Assembly: GCF_022818495.1 (NCBI RefSeq)
Contig: NZ_CP089291.1
Coordinates: 2,869,501-2,933,500 of the forward strand
Origin: Fodinisporobacter ferrooxydans
GTDB lineage: Bacteria; Bacillota; Bacilli; Tumebacillales; MYW30-H2
Length of the DNA stretch: 64,000 bases
Direction: 5' to 3'
Shown in pieces: positions 18,921 through 27,391 of the stretch. The number at the start of each line of letters is the position of its first letter. Position 1 is the stretch's first letter. The notes below the pieces were generated by a model. It worked only from the letters and a program-made list of their open reading frames with translations. It was not told where the DNA came from and ran no database searches. The position numbers and the translations under genes were made by a program.

Positions 18921-20372
18921 ATGATAACGCCGGTTATTAAAGGTACTTCGTCAGTCATCATTCATATTCCTAGCCTGGTACGCCATGGATCCAAACCAGA
19001 GAGAGAAATCAGGAAAGACCCTTTGCTTCTGGAAAAAATTATAGACAGTTTAAGAAGTTATGAGGATGCAGTTTCATATCCGCCCAATCAAACGTTTATC
19101 GGCAACATGAGACCTGATTCTTTACGGGAAATCCCAAGGCCTTGGGTTCAATCGCCCATTCAAAATGCCGGTCGTTTTAGCACAAACGGAGAAATCATGC
19201 CGGAAGACGAGTTTTACGGATGGTTGAAACTATCTGATGAATATAATCTTGTGATGCTTGAAGAATGCTTTCTGGCAAAAGTAAAAGAAAAAATGGCAGG
19301 ACATCCTTTAATTGAAGATGGCGACTTGCAACGGCTTGGAAAAGGTGCGAATAGGGCTGAGATTGAAGAAGCCATTGCGGCCTGCAAAGGGATCCCTTTG
19401 CACGTAAATAAAACGGAAGTCATTGGATGTTTTTTAACCGGCCATGAAGAAGATGATAATTTAACAGCTGAAATTCTCTTGGAGAATTTGTGCAATAAGG
19501 CATCCGGCCTGGTTGCGATGCGGCATGCTTTAAAATCGTTTGATGTTTCGCCGGAGCAAATTGAGTATGTGATCGGGTGTGACGAAGAGGCTGTAGGTGA
19601 CCGCTACCAACGGGGCGGCGGCAATATGGCGAAATCGATCGCAGAATTGGCCGGATGTGTCAATGCGAGCGGTTCCGACCTTAAATCCTTTTGCTGTGCG
19701 CCGACCCATGCGGTCGTTGTGGCTGCAAGCCTTGTTCAATCCGGCTTATATGATGAAGTGCTTGTCGTTGGCGGAGGGTGCTTGGCAAAGCTTGGAATGA
19801 AACTTGCCGGACATTTAAAACATGATATGCCGATTCTGGAGGATCAACTGGGCGCGATTGCCATTTTGATCGGGAAGGACGATGGAAAAAGCCCTGTGAT
19901 CCGACTCGATGCGGTTGGGAAACACAATATTTCAGCTGGTTCATCCGCACAGAATATTTATCAGACACTCGTTGTAAACCCACTTGAGGGCATCGGCAAA
20001 AAAATACTGGATATTGATAAGTATTCGGTAGAAATGCACAATCCGGAAGTTACGGAACCAAACGGCAATGGGGATGTACCGAAGACCAATTATCGAACAC
20101 TCGCAAGCATCGCTGTGATACGCGGGGAAATGGACAAAGCAAAGATCCCGGAATTCGAAATATCCTATGGAATGCCCGGATTCTCTCCCACGCAAGGGCA
20201 TATTGCCGCAGCCATTCCTTTTCTTGTTCATGCCAGAGAGATGATCATGAATGGTGAAATCAACAACACCATGTTTATCGCAAAAGGTAGTTTATTCCTG
20301 GGGAAAATGACAAAATTATCGGATGGAATGTCATTTCTGATTGAAAAAAACACAGGAGGCCTGGAGAGATGA
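18921..20372 (+). CDS. grdC: GrdC-type component C beta subunit (FabH/thiolase-like), operon 1
   Basis: A 483-residue protein of the glycine/sarcosine/betaine reductase component C beta family. It has a 3-oxoacyl-ACP-synthase-III-like core with conserved AELAGCVNASGSDLKSFCCAP (Cys258/Cys259, the expected acyl-accepting position), VVGGGCLAKLGMK and GMPGFSPTQGHIAAAIPF. In the known enzyme, component C converts the carboxymethyl-selenoether on GrdA to an acetyl thioester. The partner GrdD, which releases acetyl phosphate, is not encoded next to it nor anywhere in this window. The stop overlaps the thioredoxin start (ATGA). Confidence 0.9.
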   Translation: MITPVIKGTSSVIIHIPSLVRHGSKPEREIRKDPLLLEKIIDSLRSYEDAVSYPPNQTFIGNMRPDSLREIPRPWVQSPIQNAGRFSTNGEIMPEDEFYGWLKLSDEYNLVMLEECFLAKVKEKMAGHPLIEDGDLQRLGKGANRAEIEEAIAACKGIPLHVNKTEVIGCFLTGHEEDDNLTAEILLENLCNKASGLVAMRHALKSFDVSPEQIEYVIGCDEEAVGDRYQRGGGNMAKSIAELAGCVNASGSDLKSFCCAPTHAVVVAASLVQSGLYDEVLVVGGGCLAKLGMKLAGHLKHDMPILEDQLGAIAILIGKDDGKSPVIRLDAVGKHNISAGSSAQNIYQTLVVNPLEGIGKKILDIDKYSVEMHNPEVTEPNGNGDVPKTNYRTLASIAVIRGEMDKAKIPEFEISYGMPGFSPTQGHIAAAIPFLVHAREMIMNGEINNTMFIAKGSLFLGKMTKLSDGMSFLIEKNTGGLER

Positions 20373-20686
20373 TCGAGGTAAACAAAGAAAATTTCACAAT
20401 AGAAGTTCTTGAATCCGAAATGCCCGTTTTGGTCGATATATGGGGACCTTCCTGTCAACCTTGTCTTGCTTTGCTGCCGCAAGTGGAAAGCCTTTCTGAA
20501 ACCTATCGTGAAAAGGTAAAAATCGTGAAATTAAATAGTGCACAAAATCGCAGGCTTTGTATTGATTTAAAAGTAATAGGATTACCGGCCTTTCTGCTTT
20601 ATAAGAATGGAATAGAAGTCAGTAGACTAAGCAGCAAAGACATTGCGATTCAAGATATTGAAAACGTGCTGGCTGAGCAAGTCTAA
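20369..20686 (+). CDS. trxA: Grd-associated thioredoxin with CQPC active site, operon 1
   Basis: A 105-residue thioredoxin. The active site is WGPSCQPC (Cys29, Cys32) instead of the usual WCGPC, and the cis-Pro segment is VIGLPAFLLYK. Variant active sites are known in Grd-linked thioredoxins. It overlaps grdC by 4 nt and precedes grdA, so it probably reduces the mixed Se-S form of GrdA after each cycle. Confidence 0.9.
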   Translation: MIEVNKENFTIEVLESEMPVLVDIWGPSCQPCLALLPQVESLSETYREKVKIVKLNSAQNRRLCIDLKVIGLPAFLLYKNGIEVSRLSSKDIAIQDIENVLAEQV

Positions 20687-20752
20687 TAAAAAATTGTCAC
20701 ACGTACTTGTAGATTCATTTTTAAATTCAATTTCAAAAAAGGAGAGATTTTT

Positions 20753-21214
20753 ATGTCGCTACAAGGCAAGAAAGTTTTTATTCTCGGTGAGAGAGATGGC
20801 GTGCCTGCTCCCGCTATTGCTGAGTGTGTACAGGCAGCCAATGGAGAAATCATATTTTTTGATACCCAATGTTTTGTCTGAACGGCTGCCGGAGCAATGG
20901 ACCTTGAGGTTCAAGGTCGCCTTATGAAAGCAGTGGAAGAGCATGGCAAAGAAAATATACTGATACTTTTAGGTTCTCCGGACGCCGAAAGTGCGGACAT
21001 TTATGCTGAAACAGTCACGTTGGGGGATCCGACATACGCGGGACCGTTGGCCGGGGTTTCATTGGGCCTCGACGTCTATCACATTTTGGAGGACGAAATA
21101 AAGGCACTCATACCCGAAGGTGTATATCAAGAACAAGCAGGTGTTGCTGAATTATCTTTAGATAAGGATGCAATTTGTGAAATTATGAAAACTGCTCGTT
21201 CGAAAATAAAATAG
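20753..21214 (+). CDS. grdA: GrdA selenoprotein, reductase component A (UGA = Sec43), operon 1
   Basis: A 153-residue protein. ATG 20753 follows GGAGAG; the frame runs through TGA at 20879-20881 to the stop at 21214. The redox site is C-F-V-U (Cys40, Sec43) followed by TAAGAMDLEVQ, the diagnostic GrdA context. GrdA carries the carboxymethyl group as a selenoether between components B and C. A perfect 8-bp hairpin with GGT loop follows the UGA. Without readthrough only the C-terminal 105 residues would be called from ATG 20897. Last gene of the operon, with a terminator 49 nt downstream. Confidence 0.95.
20879..20918 (+). promoter_or_regulatory. Selenocysteine UGA with bSECIS-like hairpin in grdA (operon 1)
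   Basis: TGA at 20879; then, 18 nt after it, the perfect stem GACCTTGA / TCAAGGTC (20900-20918) around a GGT loop (20908-20910). The hairpin is identical in the operon 2 grdA. Loop position is about 27 nt from UGA, within the accepted bacterial SECIS range. Confidence 0.82.
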
Positions 21215-21262
21215 TGAAAAGCGTTGATCCATATTTTCACCAAAGCAGTTAGCTGTAAATTG

Positions 21263-21303
21263 GGCCATTCAAACCAAGTACGATTTGGTTTGAATGGCCT
21301 TTA
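21263..21303 (+). terminator. Intrinsic terminator of grd operon 1
   Basis: A perfect 15-bp stem (GGCCATTCAAACCAA with its complement) with a 7-nt loop, followed by TTT, 49 nt after the grdA stop. The T-run is short but the stem is long. Confidence 0.75.
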
Positions 21304-21432
21304 CAACGAAACTCCGTTCTTAATAGAATCAGCCCTACGAACGATTCAATGATTGTCAAGCCTTCCGAACTGACACCTTTGTCAGCTTTGGAAATTGCGA
21401 AAATATTCGAAGAAAAAAAGCTGAACTTATAG
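21301..21432 (+). pseudogene. Aldehyde dehydrogenase fragment
   Basis: The frame ending at TAG 21430 reads LNRISPTNDSMIVKPSEL then TPLSALEIAKIFEEKKLNL. The segment VKPSELTPLSALEIAKIFEE matches the conserved NAD-site region of aldehyde dehydrogenases (usual pattern VLKPSE-TPL-AL-LAEIFEEAGLP). Nothing before or after in any frame continues the protein, so this is a relic of roughly 40 codons. No promoter or ribosome site. Confidence 0.55.
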
Positions 21433-21506
21433 AATAGGAATATCTTGTTAATACTCTTTTTAATACCATCATGCAAAACGAATAAACAATAAAGGAGCAT
21501 AGATAG

Positions 21507-22868
21507 ATGACAGTTTCCGCAGAATCAACGGGTCATGGCCGTTACAGGGATCGAATCTTGCAAGTGGAACCGTATGGCGTCGAAAGAGTCGATGCATCGG
21601 AACGTCATGGCACACCGTTTCAACTCTTTACATTGTGGCTCGGGGCCAATTTGTCCATTGCGGATTTTGCGCTTGGATTTCTTCCGGTACATTTGGGATT
21701 GTCTTGGCCAATGATACTGGGAAGTATCATAATAGGGAACATACTGGGAGGAGTATTGCTTGCTTTGGCGGCTGTCATGGGACCGACGTTTGGTCTTCCG
21801 CAATTGATGATCGGCCGGATGTCCTTTGGGAGAATCGGCGGATATCTACCTGCCTTGTTGAACTGGATCAGTACGGTTGGCTGGTTTACGGTCAATAATA
21901 TTTTAGGTGTATTCGGTTTGCAGATCCTGTTTCCGCGCCTTTCATTTATCGTAGGCAGCATCATCCTGATTCTCGTGCAAGGATTTTTGGCGATTTATGG
22001 ACATAATCTGATTCATTCTTTTGAACGCATCATGGCTGTTGTGCTTGGCATTCTCTTTTTGATCGCTTCATTTCTCACAGGTTCGCAAATCGCTGCTGTT
22101 TCCTATGCCGGAACTACCCCTCATCCACTGGCAATGGCAGTCATTGTTGCGGGAGCAGCGTTTTCCTATATTGCGAGTTGGGCGCCGTATGCGTCCGATT
22201 ATAGTCGCTATCTTCCGGAACATACGTCAATGGCAAAAGGGTTTGTGTGGGCGTTTCTGGGATCTGTCGCAGCTTCCTTATGGCTTGAGATTTTAGGGGC
22301 TGTTACTGCTGGTATCGCCGGTCCCCATGGCGGGAATGCGATCCATGCATTGGCCAATGTCACGGGAAGATGGGCGATACCGATGGTGATTGCGATAATT
22401 CTTGGCGGAGTAGCGGCGAATGCACTGAATTTATATTCCAATGCGTTGTCGGCGGGAGCCCTTGATCTTCGAATGAGTCGTACTGGTTTAACGGTTGTGG
22501 CGATGGTCGTGGGGCTTTTTTTAAGTCTTGCAGGCGCGGGGAGATTTGAAAGTTTTTACGAAAATTTCTTGCTGTTGCTTGGGTATTGGGTGACGCCGTG
22601 GATTGCAATACTCATTGTAGACTTCTTTATATTTCGACATCGATCCGTTGTTCGTATTGAAAAAGGAACCGTTCCAAATTCCGTGGGAAGTGGAGTGGGT
22701 GCTTTTTTGCTTGGCATACTTGTGTCGATCCCGTTTATGAGCAGTACACTTTATACAGGCCCGGTTGCCAAGCTGCTAAATGGCGCCGATCTCAGTTTTT
22801 ATGTGGGATTTCTGGCTGCCGGCATCCTGTATTTCATATTTCGGCGAAATTCTATGGCAAGAGCTTAA
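21507..22868 (+). CDS. NCS1 family permease (cytosine/purine/hydantoin/allantoin type)
   Basis: A 453-residue carrier with about 12 helices and NCS1 hallmarks: an N-terminal stretch (VEPYGVERVDASERHGTPFQLFTLWLGANLS), GPTFGLPQLMIGRMSFG, and YIASWAPYASDYSRYLP in the middle. The family imports nucleobases, hydantoins, allantoin, thiamine or pyridoxine by H+ or Na+ symport. It follows grd operon 1 after a terminator, so it has its own promoter. It may import the operon 1 substrate, but this rests on position only. RBS AAAGGAG before ATG 21507. Confidence 0.85.
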   Translation: MTVSAESTGHGRYRDRILQVEPYGVERVDASERHGTPFQLFTLWLGANLSIADFALGFLPVHLGLSWPMILGSIIIGNILGGVLLALAAVMGPTFGLPQLMIGRMSFGRIGGYLPALLNWISTVGWFTVNNILGVFGLQILFPRLSFIVGSIILILVQGFLAIYGHNLIHSFERIMAVVLGILFLIASFLTGSQIAAVSYAGTTPHPLAMAVIVAGAAFSYIASWAPYASDYSRYLPEHTSMAKGFVWAFLGSVAASLWLEILGAVTAGIAGPHGGNAIHALANVTGRWAIPMVIAIILGGVAANALNLYSNALSAGALDLRMSRTGLTVVAMVVGLFLSLAGAGRFESFYENFLLLLGYWVTPWIAILIVDFFIFRHRSVVRIEKGTVPNSVGSGVGAFLLGILVSIPFMSSTLYTGPVAKLLNGADLSFYVGFLAAGILYFIFRRNSMARA

Positions 22869-22996
22869 GGGATTGACAAACATGGATTTTTTAATCTATT
22901 TGAAAAAAAGGTTGGGAGCATCCGGGAGAATGGATGCTCTATTTTATATAAAATTGTATCTCGGGTTTACAAAAATCGCGATTAATTATCAAAAAA

Positions 22997-23076
22997 TTGT
23001 TGTAATTCAGAATTGAACATGCTATTATTTTTGTAAGAATTACAACAAAATTTTAATCATTAAAATTTTGTTGTAA
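22997..23076. promoter_or_regulatory. Nested inverted repeats, candidate operator of the threonine synthase-like operon
   Basis: Bases 23040-23076 form a perfect inverted repeat with 18-nt arms around a single C (the left arm begins TTACAACAAAATTTT). The outer half-site TTGTTGTAA occurs a third time at 22997-23005 in direct orientation. The element ends 21 nt before the start codon at 23098, covering the expected promoter and leader. There is no T-run, so an operator (or leader hairpin) is more likely than a terminator. Confidence 0.6.
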
Positions 23077-23097
23077 ATAAAAAGGGGTTGCTGGTGG

Positions 23098-24321
23098 ATG
23101 TCATACAGTTACGTTTCACACTTGTATTGCCCGAAATGTGAATCTGTTTACAATGTAAAGGATGTACATCAATTATGTACGTGTGGTTCTCCGCTATTGG
23201 TGAACTATCACCTTGACGAATTACGCCGAAAACTTCATCCAAGTGATTTGCTAGAGCGAGATTCAACGATTTGGAGATACCATGAATTACTTCCGGTGGA
23301 AGAACAGAAACATGTAGTTTCATTGGGTGAAGGAATGACTCCTTTCATTCCAATGCCTAAATTGGGAAAGGATATGTCTATTTCGAACTTGTATATGAAA
23401 GATGAGGGAATTATTCCAACTGGTACTTTTAAGGCGCGCGGTGCCGCAGTTGGCGTATCAAAAGCAAAAGAATTGGGTATTCAGGAGTTGGCTATGCCGA
23501 CAAACGGGAATGCCGGAGCTGCTTGGGCGCTTTACGCAGCAAGAGCTGGAATACGCACAACGGTTGTCATGCCGGTTGATGCACCGATGATTACGAGAAA
23601 TGAGTGTGCGATATCCGGCTCGAATCTTTATTTGGTAAACGGTTTGATTAGTGACGCGGGGAAAATAGTGGGACAGGCGGTAAGAGATTATGAGCTTTTC
23701 GATGCTTCAACATTAAAAGAACCTTACAGAATTGAAGGAAAGAAAACGATGGGATTAGAAATTGCCGAACAAATGGGATGGAAAATGCCGGATGTCATTT
23801 TATATCCTACTGGCGGTGGAGTAGGCATTATCGGTATATACAAAGCGTTAACCGAATTGCAAACACTTGGTTGGGTTCAAGGACCACTCCCTAGATTGGT
23901 AGCTGTTCAAGCGGCTGGATGTGCGCCGATTGTAAAGGCCTGGGAAGAAGAGAAAACGGAGTCGGAATTTTGGGCAAACTCTTCTACGATAGCATTTGGT
24001 ATAAACGTCCCGAAAGCTCTTGGAGATTTCCTTGTCCTTGATGCGATTTACAAAACAAATGGATGCGCCATTGCCATTGACGACACGTCTATATTAGTTG
24101 AACAACAAAAAGTTGCAGTACTTGAAGGTTCTTTTATATGCCCTGAAGGAGCTTCTACCTTTGTAGCGGCCAGAAGATTAAGAGAGAGCGGTTGGATTAA
24201 AGAAGGCGAGACCGTCGTTGCGCTTAATACCGGGCTAGGCATTAAATATCCGGATACTGTACGCGTAGAAGTACCGTTATTACAACCTGAGGAATGTATT
24301 CAAAGAGGACTGATGGTGTAG
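23098..24321 (+). CDS. Threonine synthase-like PLP enzyme
   Basis: A 407-residue fold-type II PLP enzyme. It has an N-terminal Cys cluster (YCPKCESVYN ... CTCG) typical of threonine-synthase rubredoxin-like heads, the PLP lysine in PTGTFKARGAAVG, the glycine-rich phosphate loop YPTGGGVGI and a C-terminal NTGLGIKYPD. Threonine synthase makes threonine from O-phosphohomoserine, but related enzymes eliminate or substitute at beta carbons. Here it heads a unit with a YheO regulator and RidA, which deals with imines released by such PLP enzymes, so a catabolic lyase role is quite possible. Confidence 0.8.
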   Translation: MSYSYVSHLYCPKCESVYNVKDVHQLCTCGSPLLVNYHLDELRRKLHPSDLLERDSTIWRYHELLPVEEQKHVVSLGEGMTPFIPMPKLGKDMSISNLYMKDEGIIPTGTFKARGAAVGVSKAKELGIQELAMPTNGNAGAAWALYAARAGIRTTVVMPVDAPMITRNECAISGSNLYLVNGLISDAGKIVGQAVRDYELFDASTLKEPYRIEGKKTMGLEIAEQMGWKMPDVILYPTGGGVGIIGIYKALTELQTLGWVQGPLPRLVAVQAAGCAPIVKAWEEEKTESEFWANSSTIAFGINVPKALGDFLVLDAIYKTNGCAIAIDDTSILVEQQKVAVLEGSFICPEGASTFVAARRLRESGWIKEGETVVALNTGLGIKYPDTVRVEVPLLQPEECIQRGLMV

Positions 24322-24996
24322 ATGAAAGAGTGTCATAAAGCAATTTTTGATTTGGCTATTCGAACAGCAGATATGCTCGTGAAAATGTTCGGGTCACGCT
24401 GTGAAGTAGCCGTTCATAATTTTGATAATTTGGAACAGTCTTTAATTCATTTGGCTGGTTCCATCACAGATCGAAAAATTGGTTCTCCTATTACGGATTT
24501 GGTGTTACAAGAATTAAACAAGCCGATAACAGAAATAAACGATATGCCCAATTACAAAACTCAAAGCAAAAATGGGATTGTTATGAAATCATCTACCGTT
24601 TTTTTACGGGATGCAGACGATCACATTATTGGCGCACTTTGCATGAATTACGATATCAGCTTGCTAATGCAACTGGAAGGAGAAGTTGGAAATTTTATTA
24701 CATTTGATGAAGAACAATCAAAATCAGAAAATTTTTTCTCCTCTGTGCACGATGTGATTCAGGGTATGGCTGAACAGGTGCTGCAAGGATTCAAAAAGGC
24801 GCCGTCCGTAATGAGCATGGACGAAAAAGTAGAGTGTGTTCGGCAACTCGAACAAAGAGGGACATTTTTAATCAAAGGGGCAACGGAATACGTAGCAACC
24901 ATTCTAGGTGTCTCGAAGTTTACGATTTATAACTATCTGCAAAAAATTCGAACGCATAATGAATATCATATAGAGGAGGAAGTAAAAGAAAAATGA
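24322..24996 (+). CDS. YheO-like PAS-domain/HTH transcriptional regulator
   Basis: A 224-residue protein of the YheO family. The N-terminal PAS-like domain covers about residues 8-115 (SRCEVAVHNFDNLEQSLIHLAGSITDRKIGSP). The C-terminal HTH is KGATEYVATILGVSKFTIYNYLQKIR. Its start immediately follows the stop of the gene before, and its stop overlaps the RidA start. It is a likely local regulator that may act on the inverted repeat at 23.0 kb. Confidence 0.85.
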   Translation: MKECHKAIFDLAIRTADMLVKMFGSRCEVAVHNFDNLEQSLIHLAGSITDRKIGSPITDLVLQELNKPITEINDMPNYKTQSKNGIVMKSSTVFLRDADDHIIGALCMNYDISLLMQLEGEVGNFITFDEEQSKSENFFSSVHDVIQGMAEQVLQGFKKAPSVMSMDEKVECVRQLEQRGTFLIKGATEYVATILGVSKFTIYNYLQKIRTHNEYHIEEEVKEK

Positions 24997-25385
24997 TGAA
25001 AATGATTCATACTGAAAAAGCGCCGCCAGCAATTGGATCCTATTCCCAGGCAATGAAAGCAGGAGAATTTCTTTTTCTTTCAGGTCAAATTCCCATAAAT
25101 CCCGAAACAAATGAAGTTGTAGAAAAGAACATGATTCTTCAAACACAGCAAGTCATGAGAAATATTAAAGCGATTTTAGAAAGTGAAGGCGTTACATTCG
25201 AGCATATTGTGAAAACAACCATATTTGTTAAGGATTTGAATCAGTTTGCATCTATTAATGAAGAGTATGGTAGATTCTTGGGGAATCATCGCCCTGCTCG
25301 TTCAACAGTGGAGGTAAGTCGCCTTCCGAAAGATGTACTGGTCGAAATTGAAGCCATTGCCTATATGGGTGGTTCCCAAAACTAA
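24993..25385 (+). CDS. RidA family imine/enamine deaminase
   Basis: A 130-residue YjgF/YER057c/UK114 protein with IHTEKAPPAIGSYSQAMKAG, FLSGQIP, and the C-terminal RPARSTVEVSRLPKDVLVEIEAIAY containing the conserved arginine. RidA hydrolyses reactive 2-aminoacrylate-type imines. Coupling to a PLP lyase and its regulator fits a dehydratase/lyase pathway that releases such imines. RBS GAGGAGG about 12 nt upstream. Confidence 0.92.
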   Translation: MMKMIHTEKAPPAIGSYSQAMKAGEFLFLSGQIPINPETNEVVEKNMILQTQQVMRNIKAILESEGVTFEHIVKTTIFVKDLNQFASINEEYGRFLGNHRPARSTVEVSRLPKDVLVEIEAIAYMGGSQN

Positions 25386-25784
25386 AAACGCTGTCGTATA
25401 TCCACTCAACAAAAGAAAAATTGAACGAACTTCCTTTTCACTGATTTGCAGATAACAAAGAAAAATGAGTTCCTTTGGTTTATCCTCAATGTATTACTTT
25501 GCTTCTATGACATCTGCTGCATGTTATTCGATAGCTCGAAATACTTTTTCAGTAATATTCCTGAGCCAGTGTATCAACTTGTTCAGAGAGAGTATCGATC
25601 CCATCTATTACCGTTGTAATAATCATTTACCTTTCTCATTTGCAAGTAATAAAGCCATTGCCTTGATAAACACAAAGAGGCAGATGAATCTATGCCGATT
25701 TAAAACCATATTTTTATATGCTACATTCATACTCATTTACCGCTATGTTCTTGAAAATTATATAACTAAAGGGAGTTGATGCGA
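25386..25784. other. Non-coding stretch, possible decayed minus-strand gene
   Basis: No intact gene is recognisable. On the minus strand a broken reading (DGIDTLSEQVDTLAQEYY, then after a frameshift EKVFRAIE, stop, HAADVIEAK, stop, YIEDKPKELI) has amphipathic protein-like character, suggesting a relic, but I cannot name the family. The plus-strand frame 25465-25779 is open but Ser/Tyr/Phe-rich without motifs and probably spurious. A GGGAG site at 25771 belongs to the next gene. Confidence 0.35.
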
Positions 25785-27050
25785 ATGGATGCTATTGCAT
25801 TGCGGCGGGAGTTTCATAAATATCCGGAGGTTGGTTTTACGGAATTTCGTACTGCATCGAAGGTTGTGGAAATCCTAAAGTCTCTTGGTTACGAGGTGAT
25901 ATATGGTGCTGCTGCGTTAGACCCGCAATCCCGACGAGGTGTTCCTTCTGAAGAAGAACTTGAAGCCGCATATAATAGGGCACTGGCGGGTGGAGCCAAC
26001 CCAAAAATTATTGAAAAAATGAAAGGGGGAAATACGGCAGTCATTGGCATCTTGAAAGGGAAAAGAACTGGCCCGACTGTTGCATTCCGCTTCGATATGG
26101 ATGCGTTGCCTATTCAAGAAAGTACAGATCTCGATCATTTTCCACAATCCTCTGAGTTCAGGTCAAAATATGAAGGGAACATGCATGCTTGTGCACATGA
26201 CGCCCATACGGCGATCGGGTTAAGTCTTGCAGAAAAAATGTCAGATCAAAATTTTTCAGGAACGCTTAAATTAATCTTCCAACCGGCAGAAGAAGGTGGA
26301 CGTGGCGCTTATTCCATTGTGAAAAAGGGTATGGCAGACGATATTGATCAGCTTTTTTGTCTGCATCTTGGTCTTGATGTTCCTTTAGGAGAAATTTATG
26401 GCGGATCAAAAGATTTACTTGCCACTACCAAATTACTCGCGCATTTTCACGGTGTTCCTTCTCATTCCGGTATTTCACCGGAGAAAGGCCGAAACGCATT
26501 ATTAGGTGCTGCAACCGCATTATTGAACATTCATTCTCTTCCAAGGTTCAGTTCGTGTCCTACACGTGTAAATGTGGGCGTGTTAGAAGGAGGAACAGCG
26601 CCAAATATTATTCCACAATACGCAAAAATGATTATTGAGACACGAGCTTCATTGGCGGAAATAAACAACGAATTGGAAAAACGAGTGCGAGATATTATTG
26701 AGCATAGTGCTGCCATGCATGGTTTGCGCTATGAAATAGAAGTGATTGGTGAAGCAACTACCCTCGTATGTGATGAGAATATGATTGCAACAGTCCTTGA
26801 ACAAGCAAAAAACACGAGGGGATTTGACTCTTTCAAAGAGTATTATAATTTTGGAGGAAGTGAAGATGCCAGTTTCCTGATTCGTCGCGTTCAGGAGTGC
26901 GGAGGTCAAGGGACGTATATGGTCATAGGCACTCCGATTGCTGCACCTCATCATCATCAAAAATTTGATATTGGAGAAGACGCAATTCCTATGAGTGTGG
27001 AACTTTTGGAACGTATTGCAAAACGCACGTTACATGTACGGGAGGGTTAA
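25785..27050 (+). CDS. M20 family amidohydrolase (aminoacyl/aminobenzoyl-glutamate hydrolase type)
   Basis: About 421 residues. It has the M20D metal and catalytic layout: FRFDMDALPIQES, NMHACAHDAHTAIG, QPAEEGGRGAYSIVKKG, a lid dimerisation domain, and late GGSEDASFLI and PHHHQKFDIGED. The insertion near residue 50 (LDPQSRRGVPSEEELEAAYNRA) resembles the AbgA branch. Such enzymes cleave N-acyl amino acids or p-aminobenzoyl-glutamate-like amides in the cytosol. I use ATG 25785, 9 nt after GGGAG, rather than the upstream TTG/ATG. It leads directly into a symporter pair, likely its uptake system. Confidence 0.85.
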   Translation: MDAIALRREFHKYPEVGFTEFRTASKVVEILKSLGYEVIYGAAALDPQSRRGVPSEEELEAAYNRALAGGANPKIIEKMKGGNTAVIGILKGKRTGPTVAFRFDMDALPIQESTDLDHFPQSSEFRSKYEGNMHACAHDAHTAIGLSLAEKMSDQNFSGTLKLIFQPAEEGGRGAYSIVKKGMADDIDQLFCLHLGLDVPLGEIYGGSKDLLATTKLLAHFHGVPSHSGISPEKGRNALLGAATALLNIHSLPRFSSCPTRVNVGVLEGGTAPNIIPQYAKMIIETRASLAEINNELEKRVRDIIEHSAAMHGLRYEIEVIGEATTLVCDENMIATVLEQAKNTRGFDSFKEYYNFGGSEDASFLIRRVQECGGQGTYMVIGTPIAAPHHHQKFDIGEDAIPMSVELLERIAKRTLHVREG

Positions 27051-27052
27051 CA

Positions 27053-27310
27053 GTGAACCGCAAAAAAAGAGTGCCAAAATATTGGATTTTCCTTCTTGTG
27101 CCATATATTTGGGATGTGTTGCTGATTCCCTTTATAAATACTAGTAAGATCCATCCGTTCGGTATCCCTTTTTTACTGCTATGGATGCTGCTTGGTGTGA
27201 TCGTTGTGAGCATTTTCATCGGAGTCGTTTATTATCTCGACATACAATCGAATCATTCCGCCGAGCAGACAATTCAAATGATACATCACGTTGAATCGAA
27301 AGGAAGCTGA
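27053..27310 (+). CDS. DUF3311 small membrane protein, SSS symporter partner
   Basis: An 85-residue protein with two membrane helices separated by a short loop (INTSKIHPFGIPFLLLWML), the DUF3311 pattern. This family is found next to Na+/solute symporters (YhjB/YhjC arrangement in Bacillus). It starts at GTG 27053, 2 nt after the hydrolase stop, and the symporter follows 81 nt later. It may be an accessory subunit. Confidence 0.8.
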   Translation: MNRKKRVPKYWIFLLVPYIWDVLLIPFINTSKIHPFGIPFLLLWMLLGVIVVSIFIGVVYYLDIQSNHSAEQTIQMIHHVESKGS

Positions 27311-27391
27311 AATTGCACTTCGGCATGGCAATCTTTCAATACCTGGGAAGACCGAAAATTTTGCCATGCTCAATAGGGGAAGGGGGATAAA

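Noticed and set aside
20897-21214. A 105-residue protein starting at ATG 20897
   Set aside because: The upstream frame with CFV-UGA-TAAGA shows it is the C-terminal part of GrdA; the ATG codes for the Met in AGAMDLEV. The same applies at 53196.
21263-21303. Riboswitch or attenuator before the NCS1 permease
   Set aside because: The hairpin is a simple perfect stem 49 nt after grdA and about 200 nt before the permease; a terminator is the simpler reading.
25465-25779. Open frame of 104 codons on the plus strand
   Set aside because: No ribosome site, no motifs, Ser/Tyr/Phe-rich composition; region looks like relic or spacer.
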